Source of the DNA: Methylophilaceae bacterium UBA5127
GTDB taxonomy: Bacteria > Pseudomonadota > Gammaproteobacteria > Burkholderiales > Methylophilaceae
Reading direction: 5' to 3'
DNA length: 8,083 nt
Assembly: GCA_002414145.1 (NCBI GenBank)
Contig: DHYP01000044.1
Location: 12,567 to 20,649 of the forward strand
Positions 5,698 through 8,083 of the stretch are shown here, piece by piece; within the stretch, counting starts at the first letter, position 1; the number at the start of each line of letters is the position of its first letter. The translations under genes and the position numbers were made by a program. A model generated the notes under the pieces. It saw only the letters and a program-made list of their open reading frames with translations, was not told the origin of the DNA and ran no database searches.

Positions 5698-5774
5698 TGG
5701 TGGTGAAAGAGGGACTTGAACCCTCGACCCCAGGATTATGAATCCTGTGCTCTAACCAGCTGAGCTACATCACC
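5698..5774 (-). tRNA. tRNA-Met (anticodon CAT), elongator type
   Basis: A 77-base tRNA including an encoded CCA (5700-5698). The acceptor stem is GGTGATG/TTTCACC, the D arm GCTC-AGCTGGTTA-GAGC, the anticodon arm CAGGA-TTCATAA-TCCTG with CAT at the anticodon, the variable loop GGGTC, and the T arm GAGGG-TTCAAGT-CCCTC. The G1-C72 pair rules out the initiator type, which has an unpaired 1-72 position. A lysidine-modified tRNA-Ile2 also has CAT in its gene and cannot be fully excluded, but the arms look closer to elongator tRNA-Met. One oddity is a T6-T67 mismatch next to a G7-T66 wobble, which makes the lower acceptor stem weak. Confidence 0.93.
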
Positions 5775-5809
5775 AGTAAACTGTTTGCATAGATTTAAGC
5801 AAGCCCGCA

Positions 5810-5838
5810 ATTCTAGTGGTTTAAGCGTTTGTTGTCAA
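5810..5838 (-). promoter_or_regulatory. Strong sigma-70 promoter of tRNA-Met with GC-rich discriminator
   Basis: A perfect -35 TTGACA (5838-5833), a 17-bp spacer and -10 TAGAAT (5815-5810) are followed by the GC-rich run TGCGGGC. Transcription should start near 5802, giving a leader of about 28 bases before the tRNA. GC-rich discriminators are typical of stable-RNA promoters under stringent control; this regulation is inferred. Confidence 0.8.
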
Positions 5839-5873
5839 AGTAAAAATATGCTTAGGCATTAAATCTGGTGTAG

Positions 5874-6959
5874 CTAAACATTGAACCTAAAGTGCATCAC
5901 ATCGCCATCTTGCACGATGTATTCCTTACCTTCTAAGCGCATTTTGCCTGCTTCTTTGCTACCTTGTTCGCCTTTGTTTTTAACGTATTCATCATAGGCA
6001 ATCACTTCTGCGCGAATAAAGCCTTTTTCAAAGTCAGTGTGAATCACGCCAGCAGCTTGCGGTGCGGTGGCACCTTTTTTGATTGTCCACGCACGTACTT
6101 CTTGCACGCCAGCAGTAAAGTAGGTTTGTAGGCCGAGTAAATCGTAAGCGGCACGTATAACGCGGTTAAGGCCGGGTTCATCTTGACCAAGTTCGCTTAA
6201 GAATAATAGTTTGTCTTCTTCATCTAGCTCAGAAATTTCACCTTCAATTTTAGCGCAAATGCATACCACAGGTGCATTTTCGGCTTTGCCTAATGCAATA
6301 ACTTTGTCTAAATGTGGATTGTTCTCAAAGCCTTTTTCATCCACATTTGCAAGGTACATGACAGGCTTAACCGTAATTAGGCACAGCGGTTTTAATAGTT
6401 GTAGCTCTTCAGTACTTAACCCCAGTGTACGTAAAGCTTTGGCTTCATTTAAGGCTGGCAATACTTTTTCTAATACTTTGATTAGAGCCATGGCGTCCTT
6501 ATCACCACTTTTGGCTTTTTTGCCTTCACGCTGCATGGTTTTTTCGACCGTTTCCATATCCGCCAAGGCAAGCTCGGTATTGATCACCTCGATATCAGAA
6601 AGTGGATCAATTTTATTCGCTACGTGTATCACGTTGCCATCTTCAAAGCAGCGTACTACATGTGCAATCGCGTCTGTCTCACGGATGTTTGCCAAGAACT
6701 TATTACCTAAGCCTTCGCCTTTAGATGCGCCTGCGACCAAGCCTGCAATGTCTACAAACTCGACAATCGCTGGTTGTACACGTTGAGGTTTGACAATATC
6801 GATAAGCGGTTGCATGCGTGGATCAGGCACTTCTACAATGCCCACGTTGGGTTCAATGGTGCAAAAAGGGTAGTTCTCTGCGGCAATGCCCGCTTTGGTA
6901 ATGGCATTAAATAAGGTACTTTTGCCTACGTTAGGTAAGCCAACAATTCCACATTGCAT
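5874..6959 (-). CDS. ychF: YchF/OLA1-family P-loop NTPase, ribosome-associated
   Basis: A 361-residue protein, the normal size for bacterial YchF (about 363). Visible motifs: Walker A G7-L-P-N-V-G-K-S14; switch/G3 D70-I-A-G73; a coiled-coil-like insertion around 130-175; the altered G4 motif N205-V-D-E208, which replaces the usual NKxD; and a C-terminal TGS domain (about 277-360) ending near V-M-H-F-R-F. The NxxE change is the known reason this Obg-related family prefers ATP to GTP. YchF binds ribosomes and is linked to translation and stress responses; the TGS domain probably contacts RNA. The ATG at 6959 is supported by the exact family N-terminus (M-Q-C-G-I-V-G-L-P) and by a modest TGGA about 6 bases upstream. 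It lies downstream of pth on the same strand, with a 231-base gap, and tRNA-Met follows from its own promoter. Confidence 0.97.
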   Translation of the reverse strand: MQCGIVGLPNVGKSTLFNAITKAGIAAENYPFCTIEPNVGIVEVPDPRMQPLIDIVKPQRVQPAIVEFVDIAGLVAGASKGEGLGNKFLANIRETDAIAHVVRCFEDGNVIHVANKIDPLSDIEVINTELALADMETVEKTMQREGKKAKSGDKDAMALIKVLEKVLPALNEAKALRTLGLSTEELQLLKPLCLITVKPVMYLANVDEKGFENNPHLDKVIALGKAENAPVVCICAKIEGEISELDEEDKLLFLSELGQDEPGLNRVIRAAYDLLGLQTYFTAGVQEVRAWTIKKGATAPQAAGVIHTDFEKGFIRAEVIAYDEYVKNKGEQGSKEAGKMRLEGKEYIVQDGDVMHFRFNV

Positions 6960-6982
6960 ATTATTCCATTCATCTTTTACGC

Positions 6983-7077
6983 AATTTCTGCGTTATTTTC
7001 ATTATTCGGCGATTCGCCGTACTACTTGTACTGTCTCATCCCCTCATATTTCAACGCCTTGAGCTTGCGCAAAATCT
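6983..7077. repeat. Candidate dispersed intergenic repeat between pth and ychF
   Basis: About 95 bases are bounded by imperfect inverted ends: AATTTCTGCG at 6983-6992 and the complement of AGATTTTGCG at 7068-7077, 7 of 10 matching. Inside are a perfect CGGCGA-T-TCGCCG hairpin (7007-7019) and GTAC-TACTT-GTAC (7019-7031). The combination resembles short palindromic elements I associate with intergenic regions of betaproteobacteria, but that is memory, not a search. No protein is supported; a 19-codon ORF on the minus strand (ATG at about 7102) ends inside it. Confidence 0.45.
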
Positions 7078-7190
7078 GGATGGACTAACGATACTTGTTG
7101 CATTACATATTTTTACTACCTGCCTATTCATCCTTACCGTCTTGTACTCGCTTAAAACATAAGTGGAAAGGCAGTTGTTTGTATAATCAT

Positions 7191-7769
7191 TTAACTTACT
7201 TTTGTGTGCAATTTTAACATAGCACTTTCAAATTCACCCTTGAGCAATAAATCCAGTACTTTAGTACTCTCATAGATGCTGTTATCAATGGCTTGTTGTT
7301 CATCTTTTGTAGGTGCTTTAAGCACGTAATTGACAACTGCATTTTTATCTCCTGGATGCCCTATGCCTATGCGTAAACGCCAGTAATTAGGTGTACCTAG
7401 TGCAGCGTGGATGTCACGTAGGCCATTGTGTCCACCATGCCCACCACCAAATTTAAGCTTGATTTGCCCCGCGGGCAAGTCTAGCTCATCGTGTATCACG
7501 AGTATTTCTTCCGGCTTAATCTTGTAGTAATTTGCAAGCGCCGCAACAGATTTGCCGCTGGCATTCATAAAGGTATTGGGTTTGAGTAGCCATTTGTCTT
7601 GATGCGTGCTGAGTTTGCCCACTATGCCAAACATTTTGGCATCTAAACTGAGTTGGCTCTTTGTTTGAGATGCGATTAAATCTACCCACCAAAATCCAGC
7701 ATTGTGGCGAGTAGACGCATATTGGTCTCCTGGGTTACCTAAGCCTACAAATAGTTTTATGGCGCTCAT
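7191..7769 (-). CDS. pth: Peptidyl-tRNA hydrolase
   Basis: A 192-residue enzyme, the usual size for bacterial Pth (194 in E. coli). It cleaves the ester bond of peptidyl-tRNAs released by stalled or abortive translation and so recycles tRNA in the cytoplasm; it is normally essential. Catalytic and substrate-binding residues are all present: G9-L-G-N12-P-G, R21-H22-N-A-G-F with the catalytic histidine, T-F-M-N69-x-S-G, V-I-H-D94-E-L-D-L-P with the aspartate that activates His22, and G-G-G-H-G-G-H-N115-G. The ATG at 7769 gives the family N-terminus. The Shine-Dalgarno is weak (AGAA about 8 bases upstream). It follows the L25 gene, a common betaproteobacterial order, but a terminator-like hairpin lies between them, 12 or so bases before the start. 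Confidence 0.97.
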   Translation of the reverse strand: MSAIKLFVGLGNPGDQYASTRHNAGFWWVDLIASQTKSQLSLDAKMFGIVGKLSTHQDKWLLKPNTFMNASGKSVAALANYYKIKPEEILVIHDELDLPAGQIKLKFGGGHGGHNGLRDIHAALGTPNYWRLRIGIGHPGDKNAVVNYVLKAPTKDEQQAIDNSIYESTKVLDLLLKGEFESAMLKLHTKVS

Positions 7770-7778
7770 ATGTGTATT

Positions 7779-7822
7779 CTAAAATAAAAAACGCGCACTT
7801 AAATTCTTAAGTACGCGTTTTT
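7779..7822 (-). terminator. Terminator-like hairpin between L25 and pth
   Basis: On the minus strand, ACGCG-T-ACTTAA (7818-7807) pairs with TTAAGT-G-CGCGT (7802-7791): 11 pairs with one mismatch, a GAAT loop, then a T-rich tail to about 7779. A complementary A/T flank means it could also act on the other strand. It lies 14 bases after the L25 stop and ends about 10 bases before the pth start, so pth must depend on read-through or a nearby promoter I did not find. Confidence 0.75.
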
Positions 7823-7835
7823 AGTGCGCTAACAA

Positions 7836-8083
7836 TTAAGCTGCTGGAGTTTCGCCAGCGGCTTCGTCAGCTGCATCAGAGGCACCGCCACGTGTTTTAG
7901 CAGTCGTGGCAACTGCCGCATCGTTACCATGTGCAAGCTGAACAAACTCTACGCCTGCAGGCAGTTTGATTTCAGATAAGTGGATAGAGTGACCCATTTC
8001 CAGTTTAGCCAAATCAACTTCAATAAATTCAGGCAAATCTTTTGCTAAGCAGCTTACATCTGCCTCTGTTAGCGCATGACCTA
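7836..8083 (-). CDS. rplY: 50S ribosomal protein L25 / general stress protein Ctc, C-terminal part
   Basis: The gene runs off the right edge, and 81 residues plus the stop are visible. The reading frame is open to 8083, so the internal TTG at 8036 is not the start. The visible part begins G-H-A-L-T-E-A-D-V and continues [10 protein letters not shown] and [15 protein letters not shown], the signature of the C-terminal (TL5/Ctc-type) domain of long L25 proteins. L25 binds 5S rRNA in the large ribosomal subunit through its N-terminal domain, which lies outside the window. After the folded domain comes a 24-residue low-complexity tail rich in Ala, Gly, Asp and Glu, ending in P-A-A. The order L25-pth-ychF supports a betaproteobacterial translation cluster. 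Confidence 0.93.
   Translation of the reverse strand, partial: GHALTEADVSCLAKDLPEFIEVDLAKLEMGHSIHLSEIKLPAGVEFVQLAHGNDAAVATTAKTRGGASDAADEAAGETPAA

Noticed and set aside
5848..5859. ATGC-TTAG-GCAT hairpin followed by a T-rich stretch after ychF, as a terminator
   Set aside because: The stem has only 4 bp, too short to call.
6211..6786. 191-codon plus-strand ORF antisense to ychF
   Set aside because: It is serine-rich low-complexity sequence complementary to a strongly conserved gene, with no domain of its own.
8034..8036. TTG as the start of a 66-residue protein at the right edge
   Set aside because: The same frame stays open to the window edge and the extra residues match L25/Ctc, so this is an internal leucine codon.

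Overview
The window looks like a chromosomal segment of a betaproteobacterium, most likely a Methylophilaceae-type methylotroph (Methylotenera/Methylophilus relatives). This rests on the AT-leaning housekeeping genes and on the run L25/Ctc - Pth - YchF - elongator tRNA-Met, all on the minus strand. The taxonomic call is an inference; no search was run.

Layout from left to right. Positions 1-115 hold the 5' end of an STAS-domain (anti-sigma-factor-antagonist-like) gene on the minus strand, cut by the window edge. A 299-base AT-rich gap with palindromes follows. Next is a complete hipBA toxin-antitoxin operon on the minus strand (hipA 415-1677, hipB 1674-1940, 4-base overlap). Upstream of hipB are three copies of a 16-bp palindrome, ATTACC-N4-GGTAAT, spaced 50-51 bp apart. 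These are very probably HipB operators. The 437-base divergent region also holds a possible 36-codon ORF, a GC-rich hairpin and a perfect 9-bp inverted repeat. A two-gene restriction-modification operon on the plus strand comes next (2378-5538). Its first product fuses a PD-(D/E)XK nuclease to an N6-adenine methylase, and its second is a two-TRD specificity subunit. This is the architecture of BcgI-type (type IIB) enzymes.

From 5666 rightwards, everything is minus-strand housekeeping sequence: an intrinsic terminator, tRNA-Met(CAT) with encoded CCA and a near-consensus promoter, ychF, a gap that looks like a dispersed intergenic repeat, pth, a terminator-like hairpin, and the C-terminal part of ribosomal protein L25 running off the right edge.

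How the parts relate: hipBA and the R-M pair form a small back-to-back defence/addiction island between a signalling gene and a conserved translation-related cluster. Both modules can stabilise the DNA that carries them. The most unusual details are the triple operator array, a 24-bp tandem repeat in the linker of the specificity subunit that could change target spacing by slippage, and the structured, partly GC-rich divergent region. No integrase, transposase, CRISPR array or rRNA was seen.
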